Origin: Casp-actino8 sp044355095
GTDB lineage: Bacteria > Actinomycetota > Acidimicrobiia > Acidimicrobiales > Ilumatobacteraceae
NCBI GenBank assembly: GCA_044355095.1
Contig: JBIKYT010000004.1
Coordinates: 12,651 to 76,650, forward strand
Length of the DNA: 64,000 nt
Reading direction: 5' to 3'
Shown here in pieces: positions 16,374-24,294 of this stretch. Within the stretch, counting starts at the first letter, position 1, and each line of letters begins with the position of its first letter. The translations under genes were made by a program, and so were the position numbers. Below the pieces are notes generated by a model. That model was not told the origin of the DNA and did no database searches. It saw only the letters and a program-made list of their open reading frames with translations.

Positions 16374-17855
16374 TTAGCGCGGTAGGCGCAAGTCAACAAC
16401 TGTTCCATCGCCGCGGCGATGAGCCTCAATTCCTACTGCATTAAAATCCTCAGGTGCGCCAGCGCGAATTGAAATTGAGCCGTTGAGCTCAGTCGTTACC
16501 AAAGTTCGCACAATAGACAACCCGAGTCCGGTCGCACCATTCAAATCAAAAGACGGATCTAGTCCCCGGCCATCGTTGATGACCTTGATTTGAATTTCAT
16601 CGTCGTCACCGCCCAATTGCACGACGACTGTTCCGCCGTCGCTTCCCTCGGGGAATCCGTGATCAACCGCATTTTGCAAGAGTTCAGTCAGCACAACCGA
16701 AAGCGGAGTTGCAATAGTTGCCGGCAATCGTCCGCCATCGCCCTGCACAATGAATCGCACGGGTCGATCTGGCGACTGCAATCCTTCTTCGGCCAAACGC
16801 ATCAGTGGTCGCACGATTTCAATGAACGCAACATCTTCGCCAGTTTCGCGCGACAACGTTTCGTGTACGAGAGCAATAGTGCGAATACGTCGCACACTTT
16901 CTTGGACTGCTGCTTTTGCCTCTGGGGATTCAAGGCGTCGAGCCTGTAAACGCAAGAGTGAAGAAATTGTCTGCAGGTTGTTCTTTACTCGGTGGTGAAT
17001 CTCTCGAATCGTCGCGTCTTTCGACAACAGCATTCGGTCACGTCGACGCACTTCGGTGACGTCGCGTATGAGCAACATTCCACCCGTAATGACTTCAGTT
17101 GAAATGATCGGAATACAACGCACGAGCAATGTCACATCGGCAGTCTGATCAAACTCTTCGATGACTGGTTCATACCGTTCAAATGCCTGACGTACTGGAC
17201 TGTCGGCGAATCCGAGTTCGCTGAGCGATTGACCCACAACATTTGCGGTGATCCCGACTCGGTGAAGTGCCGAAACCGCATTCGGAGACGCGTAGCGGAT
17301 AATCGCATTTTCATCGAGCACCACAGCACCGTCACCCACTCGGGGGGCGGCACTCAAGTCGGCGGCACGTCCTGGGAACGGAAAGGTCCCTTCGGTGATC
17401 ATCTCGGCAATGCGCTGGAAGATCGAAAGGTACGTGCGTTCAAGTTCGCCCGGTTGACGACTGGTTTTAGACGACCACTCGCGGGTCAAAACTGCAATAG
17501 GTCCATCAGTGCCACGAACTGGAATCGCGAGTACATGAACCGAATCAAACATCTCATGCTTGTGCAATTCACCTTCACTAATCGCTCCAGTTGACAATGC
17601 GCGACTCAACAACTCCGATTCGGCTGGGTTGGCCAGCGATTCCACCAAGTCAGTGCGATAAATCGTTTGACCAGTCGCAGGACGAACCTGCGCCCCAACG
17701 ACCCAATCGCCATCGAGATTGCGAAGATACAAGATCATGTCGGCGAAACACAGGTCGGCGAGCATGCCCCATTCACCGATCAGTTGTTGCAAATGCGCGC
17801 TGTCGTCTTTGGATAGTTCAGTGTGTTGTCGAAGTAGTTCGGCAAGTGTTGCCAT
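16374..17855 (-). CDS. pdtaS: PdtaS-like sensor histidine kinase
   Basis: A 493-aa soluble histidine kinase. An N-terminal GAF-like sensory region (about 1-150) precedes a PAS region (about 165-280). The phosphoacceptor is in IREIHHRVKNNLQTISSLLRLQ, a HisKA_2 motif. The HATPase_c domain shows ELLQNAVDHGFP and GLGLSIVRTLV. There are no membrane helices. PdtaS kinases signal to the RNA-binding antiterminator PdtaR, which is not in this window. It converges with whiB (12 nt apart), an arrangement conserved in mycobacteria. Confidence 0.88.
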   Translation of the reverse strand: MATLAELLRQHTELSKDDSAHLQQLIGEWGMLADLCFADMILYLRNLDGDWVVGAQVRPATGQTIYRTDLVESLANPAESELLSRALSTGAISEGELHKHEMFDSVHVLAIPVRGTDGPIAVLTREWSSKTSRQPGELERTYLSIFQRIAEMITEGTFPFPGRAADLSAAPRVGDGAVVLDENAIIRYASPNAVSALHRVGITANVVGQSLSELGFADSPVRQAFERYEPVIEEFDQTADVTLLVRCIPIISTEVITGGMLLIRDVTEVRRRDRMLLSKDATIREIHHRVKNNLQTISSLLRLQARRLESPEAKAAVQESVRRIRTIALVHETLSRETGEDVAFIEIVRPLMRLAEEGLQSPDRPVRFIVQGDGGRLPATIATPLSVVLTELLQNAVDHGFPEGSDGGTVVVQLGGDDDEIQIKVINDGRGLDPSFDLNGATGLGLSIVRTLVTTELNGSISIRAGAPEDFNAVGIEAHRRGDGTVVDLRLPR

Positions 17856-17923
17856 ACCTACGAGTCTGCCCGAAAACCGACCTGCGCCGAGTCATCCCCG
17901 ACGATTGAGAACTAAGAAGTGCG

Positions 17924-18154
17924 TCATCCGCCAAAGCCGATGCGGCGATCTCCTTCGACAGAACCAATTTCAACGTACGCAATTTTGGCGGCTGGCACAC
18001 CGACAGTGCGACCCTTTTTGTCAACAAGCCACAAAACGTCAACGGCGCCCGACAAGGCTGCTTCAACCTTGGCCTTAGTGGCATCGCGCTCGTCATCTGC
18101 CTGCTCCAACGAAATCTCTCGAGCAGCTTGGGTAACGCCGATACGAATGTCCAC
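17924..18154 (-). CDS. DUF3107 family protein
   Basis: A 76-aa small protein starting MDIRIGVTQAAREI, with AKVEAALSGAVDVLWLVDKKGRTVGVPAAKIAYVEIG split over a strand-helix-strand fold. This is the actinobacterial DUF3107 family, commonly found near whiB1/pdtaS and DNA repair genes. Function unknown. It lies 68 nt upstream of pdtaS on the same strand. Confidence 0.8.
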   Translation of the reverse strand: MDIRIGVTQAAREISLEQADDERDATKAKVEAALSGAVDVLWLVDKKGRTVGVPAAKIAYVEIGSVEGDRRIGFGG

Positions 18155-18237
18155 GATATGCCTCCTGTTAAAGCGATGTCGGCAGAATCTGCTGCCAACA
18201 ACGTAGATGAGACGCTACCGCCCCAGCGGGTTTCACG

Positions 18238-18990
18238 TCAGACGGCAGTGGCACAAAAAGTATTGCCCTGCGCCAACGATTCCATGGTTGACACGTCGGC
18301 ATCGCCATAAAGCGCGCTCAACATCCCTTTCACCATGCCACGATCGACCGCACAAATCACCGGATGCTCAATCGCCACGTCGCCAAAAGGACAGTGATTA
18401 TTGATGATTTGCAACTGGTTATTACGCTTTTCGGTGTGGGCTGCAAAACCGTGAGCAGTGAGAGCATCAGCGACCGCTTGCACTGCCGAACGAAGGCTGC
18501 GCTGACCAGCCTCAAGATCGGAACCTGTGAGAGCCGCGGCCATGGCCCGGCCGTACTCTTGGCCAACTTCTTCAGCAATGACTTCTGCCTGATGCGTCGG
18601 CAATAAAGCAAGCGTCTTGCCAAGCAAGCTCAGCACCAAGTCGTCGCTACGAACCGGGAACTCGCTCATGGGTAATTCAGCCGCTGCCGAATAACGCTTC
18701 GATGGCCGACCAGCTCCGCCGCCTGGTGGGCGAACGACCGCCACATCGACATAACTACCCGATGCCAACTTGTCGAGATGATGGCGCGCCACATTGGGGT
18801 GGAGGTCGAACTCTGATGCCACTTCAGCGGCCGTGACACCGTCATCAACCCCTCGGACGTACAAATAGATCGCTCGCCGCGTTGGGTCGCCGAAGGCGTT
18901 TGTAATTGCCGTGACCGACGCCGCGAATCCACCCGTCGACTTAGATGGTGACCCGTGACCTGATGTCTGAGGAGGGCGAACAGTTGGCAC
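18238..18990 (-). CDS. HTH regulator with C-terminal Cys motif (SufR-like, Fe-S sensing predicted)
   Basis: A 250-aa regulator. An N-terminal winged HTH spans about 25-95 (TRRAIYLYVRG, AAEVASEFDLHPNVARHHLDKL). The C-terminal domain carries HCPFGD, then HPVIC (C-x12-C), and a third Cys in NTFC near the end, resembling the Fe-S ligands of SufR-type repressors although the full four-Cys spacing of SufR is not kept. GTG 18990 is chosen because a perfect -10 box lies just upstream. Divergent from mrp, an Fe-S carrier gene, which supports a role in Fe-S homeostasis. Confidence 0.7.
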   Translation of the reverse strand: MPTVRPPQTSGHGSPSKSTGGFAASVTAITNAFGDPTRRAIYLYVRGVDDGVTAAEVASEFDLHPNVARHHLDKLASGSYVDVAVVRPPGGGAGRPSKRYSAAAELPMSEFPVRSDDLVLSLLGKTLALLPTHQAEVIAEEVGQEYGRAMAAALTGSDLEAGQRSLRSAVQAVADALTAHGFAAHTEKRNNQLQIINNHCPFGDVAIEHPVICAVDRGMVKGMLSALYGDADVSTMESLAQGNTFCATAV

Positions 18991-18996
18991 GTGGGT

Positions 18997-19002
18997 ATTA
19001 TA
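18997..19002 (-). promoter_or_regulatory. Consensus -10 box of the SufR-like regulator; probable leaderless mRNA
   Basis: On the minus strand TATAAT (19002-18997) ends 6 nt before GTG 18990. Transcription is therefore expected to begin at or next to the start codon. No ribosome binding site is present. Confidence 0.6.
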
Positions 19003-19016
19003 CCTATCGCGGTAGT

Positions 19017-19040
19017 GCAAATTCTGGCGCAAATTCTGAA
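19017..19040. promoter_or_regulatory. Tandem 12-bp direct repeat, candidate operator between regulator and mrp
   Basis: GCAAATTCTG occurs at 19017-19026 and again at 19029-19038, a 12-bp period. The copies occupy the -35 zone of the regulator promoter and end 20 nt before the mrp start, so one protein could control both genes. Confidence 0.55.
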
Positions 19041-19057
19041 GTAGGGAGCCCCCACCC

Positions 19058-20203
19058 GTGTCCGTCACCCGTGAACAAGTCGTTGAAGCCCTTCGTCCCG
19101 TCGAAGACCCCGAGCTCCATCGCTCCATTGTCGATCTCGGCATGTTGCGAGATGTGCAGATTGAAGGCGGAACCGTCTCAATTCTGATTGCCCTCACGGT
19201 GGCAGGTTGCCCGCTGCGAAATGAGATCACCAATCGCGTGAAGGGCGCAGTCGTTCCCCTCGCTGGAGTTTCAAACGTCAATCTTGATTTCACCGTTATG
19301 ACCGACCAAGAGCGCGAAGAACTACGCATGAAGTTGCATGGCGATCCAGGTTCAACAGCTGGCCAAGGTCAAGCGCATGGTCACGCTGAAGGTCGCGCGA
19401 TTCCGTTTGCCGACCCCGATAACAAGACTCGTCCTCTTTTGATTTCTTCAGGTAAAGGCGGCGTTGGCAAGAGCAGCGTCACTACCAACCTCGCAGTTGC
19501 TCTCGCCGCGCAGGGTCACACTGTCGGCGTACTCGACGCCGACATCTACGGTTATTCAATTCCGCGCATGCTTGGCGCAAATAATGATCCGGTTGCAATT
19601 GATCGCATGTTGTTGCCATCAGAGGCCTACGGAGTTCGTTGCATTTCAATTGGATACTTTGTTCCCGAAGGTCAGGCAGTCGTCTGGCGCGGACCAATGC
19701 TGCACAAAGCCCTCGAACAATTCTTAACTGATGTCTTTTGGGATGAGCCCGATTTCTTGTTGATTGACATGCCGCCCGGCACCGGTGACATTGCATTGAG
19801 CTTGAGCCAGTACTTGCCCAAGGGCGAGGTGTACGTCGTGACGACACCACAGCAAGCAGCGCAAAAAGTTGCCCGCTTGTCAGCGGCAATGGCAACCAAA
19901 GTTGGGTTACCCGTTAAGGGAGTCATTGAGAACATGTCATGGTTCACCGGCGACGATGGCAAGAAGTACGAATTGTTTGGTAGCGGTGGAGGCCAAGAAC
20001 TCGCCAATGAACTCAATGTTCCTTTGCTTGGACAGCTGCCACTTGTGCAGCAGCTACGCGAAGGTGGCGATGACGGTCATCCGATCGCGGCGATTGCTCC
20101 CGAAAGCGAAGCCGGAAAGATCTTCCACGAGATGGCCCGCAAGATTGCTGCCGACAACAAGCCGCGCAAAAAGTTCAGCAAGTTCCTTAAAGTCAACGGC
20201 TAG
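19058..20203 (+). CDS. mrp: Mrp/NBP35-family Fe-S carrier P-loop ATPase
   Basis: A 381-aa protein. An N-terminal MIP18/DUF59 domain (about 1-85, VEDPELHRSIVDLGML) precedes a deviant Walker A, SGKGGVGKSS, near 130, and the Walker B-like IDMPPGTGD. Mrp/ApbC proteins bind and transfer iron-sulfur clusters in the cytosol. The CxxC that many Mrp proteins carry after ENMS is absent here (ENMSWFTGDDGKKYELFG). GTG 19058 begins MSVTREQVVEALRPV. The 3' end overlaps the convergent methyltransferase by 4 nt. Confidence 0.9.
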   Translation: MSVTREQVVEALRPVEDPELHRSIVDLGMLRDVQIEGGTVSILIALTVAGCPLRNEITNRVKGAVVPLAGVSNVNLDFTVMTDQEREELRMKLHGDPGSTAGQGQAHGHAEGRAIPFADPDNKTRPLLISSGKGGVGKSSVTTNLAVALAAQGHTVGVLDADIYGYSIPRMLGANNDPVAIDRMLLPSEAYGVRCISIGYFVPEGQAVVWRGPMLHKALEQFLTDVFWDEPDFLLIDMPPGTGDIALSLSQYLPKGEVYVVTTPQQAAQKVARLSAAMATKVGLPVKGVIENMSWFTGDDGKKYELFGSGGGQELANELNVPLLGQLPLVQQLREGGDDGHPIAAIAPESEAGKIFHEMARKIAADNKPRKKFSKFLKVNG

Positions 20204-21525
20204 TCGCGGTACGGCGTGACGTTGTAGTAAATCGCCTTTAAGTACGCGCCAAATTCAAATCCGATTGGATGGTCAACCGCGTGTTCGGTGCGTTTGAATT
20301 CATCAATCTCAACTTGTGCAGTTCGAGCCGCAAGATACGCCGCATCTGCGAGTTCATCAATGTTGACGCGACTTGAACACGATGCCTGCAACAAAGTGCC
20401 GCCAGGTGCAGTAAGTCGCAATCCAAGACGCGCCAGGCGTTCGTATGAACTCAAGGCCCGCAAGATTGATGCCTGATTTTGCGCAAACGATGGCGGATCC
20501 AAAATCACAATGTCGAATTGCTCACCGCGTTCAACCATGTCTTCAAGAACCGCAAATGCGTCACCACGAACATCAGTTACCTTGCACGATGCGATTGAAC
20601 CAATTTCTTTGTTGTGCTCAAGATTGCGATGCGCAGTAGCAAGTGCTGGCGCGCTCACATCGACCATGTGCACTGACTTCGCTCCACCAGCTGCTGCAGA
20701 CAACGTGAAACCACCAGTACTTGAAAATACGTCAAGAACTCGACAACCGCTCGCCAAATTGCGCACGATCGCACGATTGTCACGTTGATCTAAGAAGTGC
20801 CCGGTTTTATGGCCAAAGACAACATCTGCTTCGAGTGCAAGACCATTCTCCAAAAACATGATTGGTTCGGTTGGGGCTTCGCCATACAGAGTGTCGCCAT
20901 CAACCAAGCCGTACGTTTCACCATCGCGAACGAGTCGCGAAAAGCGAATCACGACACACTCAAGAGAACCGACTTCAATCAATGCCTTCATGATTGAACG
21001 TAAATGCACAAACCAAGCACCCGTGTACAACTTGATCACAGCAGTTGATGCGTACTGATCAACGATCAATCCGGGAAGGCCATCGTTTTCACCGTGGACC
21101 CAGCGAAAACCTGTTGTCAGTCCATTGCTTAACAACTCACGGCGCACATCTAACGCCTGTTGCATTTTGTTTCGCCACCAGTCGTCATCAATGGTCACTG
21201 GCTTACCAACATGCAACACCTTGACTCGGATCGGCGATTCGGGATCCCACAATCCGATTGCCGCGAAACGGCGATTGTCGTCGAATACAACAGCCAAGTC
21301 ACCAATGGCACCCGCTGGTTTGTGTGATTCAACTGCTTGGTCAAACAACCATGGGCTACCAGAACGAATTGCCCGCAAACCGGGACGACTCACTCGTACC
21401 GCAATCCGTGCATCAGATGGTTTGGGCAGTACGGAAGCATCAACAAAGCCAGGGGAACGTTCTTCGGCTTCAGACACCTGTGTAACGGTATCTCGCAACT
21501 TGCTCGCTCCGCCCATGATCTTCAC
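20200..21525 (-). CDS. RlmI-like class I rRNA (cytosine-C5) methyltransferase
   Basis: A 441-aa protein with a PUA-like N-terminal domain (RSGSPWLFDQAV, about 50-120), an EEHEE-like middle, and a Rossmann SAM domain: VLDVFSSTGGFTLSAA, HMVDVS and the catalytic ILDPPSFAQ. QASCSS near the C-terminus is also family-typical. RlmI modifies C1962 of 23S rRNA in E. coli; the same target is likely here but not proven. An N-terminal stretch of about 40 residues before the PUA region may contain a later true start. Confidence 0.82.
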   Translation of the reverse strand: MKIMGGASKLRDTVTQVSEAEERSPGFVDASVLPKPSDARIAVRVSRPGLRAIRSGSPWLFDQAVESHKPAGAIGDLAVVFDDNRRFAAIGLWDPESPIRVKVLHVGKPVTIDDDWWRNKMQQALDVRRELLSNGLTTGFRWVHGENDGLPGLIVDQYASTAVIKLYTGAWFVHLRSIMKALIEVGSLECVVIRFSRLVRDGETYGLVDGDTLYGEAPTEPIMFLENGLALEADVVFGHKTGHFLDQRDNRAIVRNLASGCRVLDVFSSTGGFTLSAAAGGAKSVHMVDVSAPALATAHRNLEHNKEIGSIASCKVTDVRGDAFAVLEDMVERGEQFDIVILDPPSFAQNQASILRALSSYERLARLGLRLTAPGGTLLQASCSSRVNIDELADAAYLAARTAQVEIDEFKRTEHAVDHPIGFEFGAYLKAIYYNVTPYRD

Positions 21526-21588
21526 AATTACGGTGCGTGCAGACCTCTGCTGACTTTGTATTCTGACTTTGTTACCAGGGGGTCAACA

Positions 21589-22746
21589 ATGACATCACGT
21601 CACGTTTCACATTCATCCGTCCGTTTCGGAGCAACGATCGCCATTTTCGGTTTGCTTGCACTGGCCGCATGTAGTGGTGATGATTCTTCGAGTTCATCTG
21701 ACACTGCCAGCCCTTCAACGCAAGCAGTTGCAACGACTGATGTCGCAGTAACTGAGCCAACAACACCTGTTTCAACCGAATCACCTGTTGCGCCGACTTG
21801 GGAAACCATTGAAGCCCCCGCCGATTGCATGTGTGCTGATGGGAGTCCTTTTCACTATTACATTCGTGAAGCAAGTCCGACCAAGGTGTTGTTTTATCTC
21901 GAAGGTGGCGGGGCTTGTTTCAGTGCAGAAATGTGTACGCCTGGAAGTGGCACATACAGCGAAACCATTTCGCCTGTATCAAAACTCGAGAATACTCCTG
22001 GAATTTTTGATTTTGGCAATCCAGAAAATCCTTTCGCCGATTACTCGGCTGTTTATATCCCCTACTGCACCGGCGATGTGCACTCTGGCAATATCACCAA
22101 GGACTACGGCAATGGTGTTGTGATTCAGCACAAGGGATTCGTCAATGCTTCTAACGCGCTTGACACGATGATGAAGCGTTTCCCCGATACAGCACAACTT
22201 GTTGTTGCCGGTTCAAGTGCTGGTTCTTTCCCCACCCCGGTGTTTGCGGCCATGGCCGGAGATCAATTACCAAATGCCGATCTCAAAGTCTTTGCCGATA
22301 GTTCGGGTGCAGTACCCGACGCTATGGGGTTTGTTGTTGGCAATTGGGGAACTCTCGAAACTCTTCCCGACTGGCCAGAAATAGAAGGCCTGACCGTTGA
22401 TCAATTCACTCCGGCCTACACATTCATCAAAGCCGCTGAACATAATCCGAAAATCACATTTGCCCGACACGATTTTGCTTTTGACAATGTCCTTTCCAGT
22501 TTCGCTCGCATGGCTGGGCTATCCCCCGATGACTTGGTCTCTGTCATGCGCACGAATGAATCAAAGGTTGAAGCAGCTGGCGTCAACGTCGCAAACTGGA
22601 TCTCGCCAGGCGACAATCACACCATTGCCGTGGGTGAAGAGTTCTACACCGAAGAAATGAACGGTGTGCGATTTGTTGAATGGTTCACCGCATTCCTCAA
22701 TGGCACCCCCGAGGCCGACAACTACTGCGTCGATTGTGCTGGGTAA
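21589..22746 (+). CDS. Pectinacetylesterase-family lipoprotein
   Basis: A 385-aa exported lipoprotein. The signal peptide ends in a lipobox LLALAAC, followed by a Ser/Thr/Val-rich linker to about residue 65. The hydrolase domain shows YLEGGGACFSAEMC and the nucleophile elbow GSSAGSF, hallmarks of the PAE/notum-type esterase family. A late DNHTI probably carries the catalytic His. ATG 21589 has AGGGGG 6 nt upstream (21577-21582), which rules out the long upstream reading. It probably deacylates a polysaccharide at the cell surface; the substrate is unknown. Confidence 0.85.
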   Translation: MTSRHVSHSSVRFGATIAIFGLLALAACSGDDSSSSSDTASPSTQAVATTDVAVTEPTTPVSTESPVAPTWETIEAPADCMCADGSPFHYYIREASPTKVLFYLEGGGACFSAEMCTPGSGTYSETISPVSKLENTPGIFDFGNPENPFADYSAVYIPYCTGDVHSGNITKDYGNGVVIQHKGFVNASNALDTMMKRFPDTAQLVVAGSSAGSFPTPVFAAMAGDQLPNADLKVFADSSGAVPDAMGFVVGNWGTLETLPDWPEIEGLTVDQFTPAYTFIKAAEHNPKITFARHDFAFDNVLSSFARMAGLSPDDLVSVMRTNESKVEAAGVNVANWISPGDNHTIAVGEEFYTEEMNGVRFVEWFTAFLNGTPEADNYCVDCAG

Positions 22747-22876
22747 GGAACCGTCGCTTCGCACACACCTTCAACACGGGGAGAGGAACCGTCGCTTCGC
22801 ACACACCTTCAATACGGGGAGAGAAACCGTCGCTTCGCACACACCTTCAACACGGGGAGAGGAACCGTCGCTTCGC
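22747..22876 (+). repeat. 38-bp tandem repeat, 3.4 copies
   Basis: Units start at 22747, 22785, 22823 and 22861; the last is cut after 16 bp. Each begins GGAACCGTCGCTTCGC and ends in CACGGGGAGA, with only one or two mismatches. The array starts right after the esterase stop codon region and precedes the terminator of the tRNA gene. The period is not a multiple of three, so it is not coding. Confidence 0.9.
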
Positions 22877-22900
22877 TCCTCCCAAATCGCGAACCCCAAT

Positions 22901-22942
22901 CAAATAAAAATTGGCCGCCCCAAGGGGCGGCCAATTTTTATT

Positions 22943-22944
<2 letters not shown>
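22901..22944. terminator. Bidirectional intrinsic terminator
   Basis: A perfect 21-bp inverted repeat (22901-22921 with 22924-22944) has a 2-nt centre; the GC core GGCCGCCCC is flanked by A5 and T5 runs. It terminates in both directions, serving the tRNA gene on the minus strand and the esterase on the plus strand. Its right arm overlaps the CCA end of the tRNA by 2 nt. Confidence 0.9.
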
Positions 22945-23019
<75 letters not shown>

Positions 23020-23031
23020 GCGGAAACCTGA

Positions 23032-23060
23032 AGTGTACGGGCAGATAACGCCATCGGCAA
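23032..23060 (-). promoter_or_regulatory. Promoter of tRNA-fMet
   Basis: On the minus strand TTGCCG (23060-23055) and TACACT (23037-23032) are separated by 17 nt. The -10 box lies 12 nt before the tRNA 5' end, a fitting distance for a short leader. Confidence 0.5.
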
Positions 23061-23079
23061 CGCCCCTGATCTATCAGGC

Positions 23080-23805
23080 TCATGCCAGGTCGGCAACCAT
23101 CCGTGGCGCACAGAAATCAATGACTTGTAGGAGTTTCTCAGCGAGTCTTCGTGATGCCATCGTCAGATTGGCATTGAATTGATCGGCAGTCGCCGTGTGA
23201 TGATCAACGAGATCAGTGATTGCCTTCAAGGCCATTACCGGAATCGCCATCATTTCACAGACATAAGCAACGGCGGCGGCTTCCATTTCTTTCACCGCTC
23301 CCCCATTCGCCGCTATCAAACGTCGATCGTCGTCGTTTTCATCCAATGAGTTACTCGTGGTAACGACGCCCACTTTTAGGTTTAAAGCCTGAGCAAGACC
23401 AGCCGCTGGCACCGCCGGGTACGAACCAATGCCATATTCGTCAAAACCCGGAATAGCAATGCGCCGGTCGTGGTGAACAAACTTCTGATCACTCACGTAC
23501 ACATCGCCAATTTCGGTACCTTGATGCATCCACCCACCAGCCGTGCCAGCAGTAATCAACAAATCGGGGTTGTACCGATCGGCAACAAAATATGTGTTGA
23601 GGGCGGCGGCCTCAGTTCCGATCGAATCCACGCCATGTCGCTTGTCGCGTCCATTAACCGAGATGATCACTCGGCAACCGTTGCGATTCGCCTCAAAAAA
23701 TTTGAATGGCATCAATGGGATTGCCGGAATCGCCTGAGCACCAAGTTGAGTCAATATCGGCGAGGCCTCTGAAGCCATAGCCATCACAACTGCGATGCAT
23801 TTCAT
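23080..23805 (-). CDS. 5'-methylthioadenosine nucleosidase, plant-like MTN type
   Basis: A 241-aa member of the PNP/UDP phosphorylase superfamily. Segments GVDSIGTEAAAL, ITAGTAGGW, GDVYVSDQKFVHHDRRIAIPGFD and the catalytic KEMEAAAVAYVCEMMAIP with KAITDLVD match plant MTA nucleosidases more closely than the bacterial MtnN pattern. It would cleave MTA (perhaps not SAH, as in one plant isoform) to adenine and methylthioribose. It stands alone between tRNA-fMet and a small coiled-coil gene. Confidence 0.8.
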   Translation of the reverse strand: MKCIAVVMAMASEASPILTQLGAQAIPAIPLMPFKFFEANRNGCRVIISVNGRDKRHGVDSIGTEAAALNTYFVADRYNPDLLITAGTAGGWMHQGTEIGDVYVSDQKFVHHDRRIAIPGFDEYGIGSYPAVPAAGLAQALNLKVGVVTTSNSLDENDDDRRLIAANGGAVKEMEAAAVAYVCEMMAIPVMALKAITDLVDHHTATADQFNANLTMASRRLAEKLLQVIDFCAPRMVADLA

Positions 23806-23923
23806 GACTTGATAGTAGGTGCTAGTCGTACGAGCAACAGAGCAGAGAACGGCTCAATCATCAAATTACTTATTGAGCAAAATCACCTGATGAGTTCAAG
23901 CCGAGAAGTACGGTAGATCACGC

Positions 23924-24289
23924 ATGGGACTATTCAAGCGCACACCAAAAACTCCGCCGGTAGATCCGGCTGAAGTTGCCGAACTACGCGAGCAACTTGC
24001 TCAACTACGTACCGAATTAGCGTCCATCAATGCAGTCGACTCTGAACAATCCCGTCGACTTGAAGAAGTTGATGGCAAAATCATCAGCCTGAATGCGCGC
24101 GTGACCCAAGTGGGGACCGAAGTCACGCATCAGTTGGGCGAACTCTCAAGCGACATTGATGCTTTAGGTGAACGTGCCGATACGGCTAATGCCGACCAAG
24201 TACGTTTAGCCAACGAGCAAGCCCGCTATCAGATTGCCTTCCGCCAAGACTTGGCCGAAGTTGCCGAATTGATCAACAAAAAGCGCTAA
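23924..24289 (+). CDS. Small coiled-coil protein
   Basis: A 121-aa protein starting MGLFKRTPKTPP, then one long heptad-rich helix with repeated Leu/Ala/Glu (VAELREQLAQLRTELASI, ITSLNARV-like spacing) to the C-terminus. No signal peptide or membrane helix. I do not recognise a family. It converges with the UPF0182 gene 5 nt away. Confidence 0.6.
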   Translation: MGLFKRTPKTPPVDPAEVAELREQLAQLRTELASINAVDSEQSRRLEEVDGKIISLNARVTQVGTEVTHQLGELSSDIDALGERADTANADQVRLANEQARYQIAFRQDLAEVAELINKKR

Positions 24290-24294
24290 CTCAC

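Noticed and set aside
22747..22876. CRISPR array
   Set aside because: Units are contiguous 38-bp tandem repeats with no unique spacers, and no cas genes are nearby.
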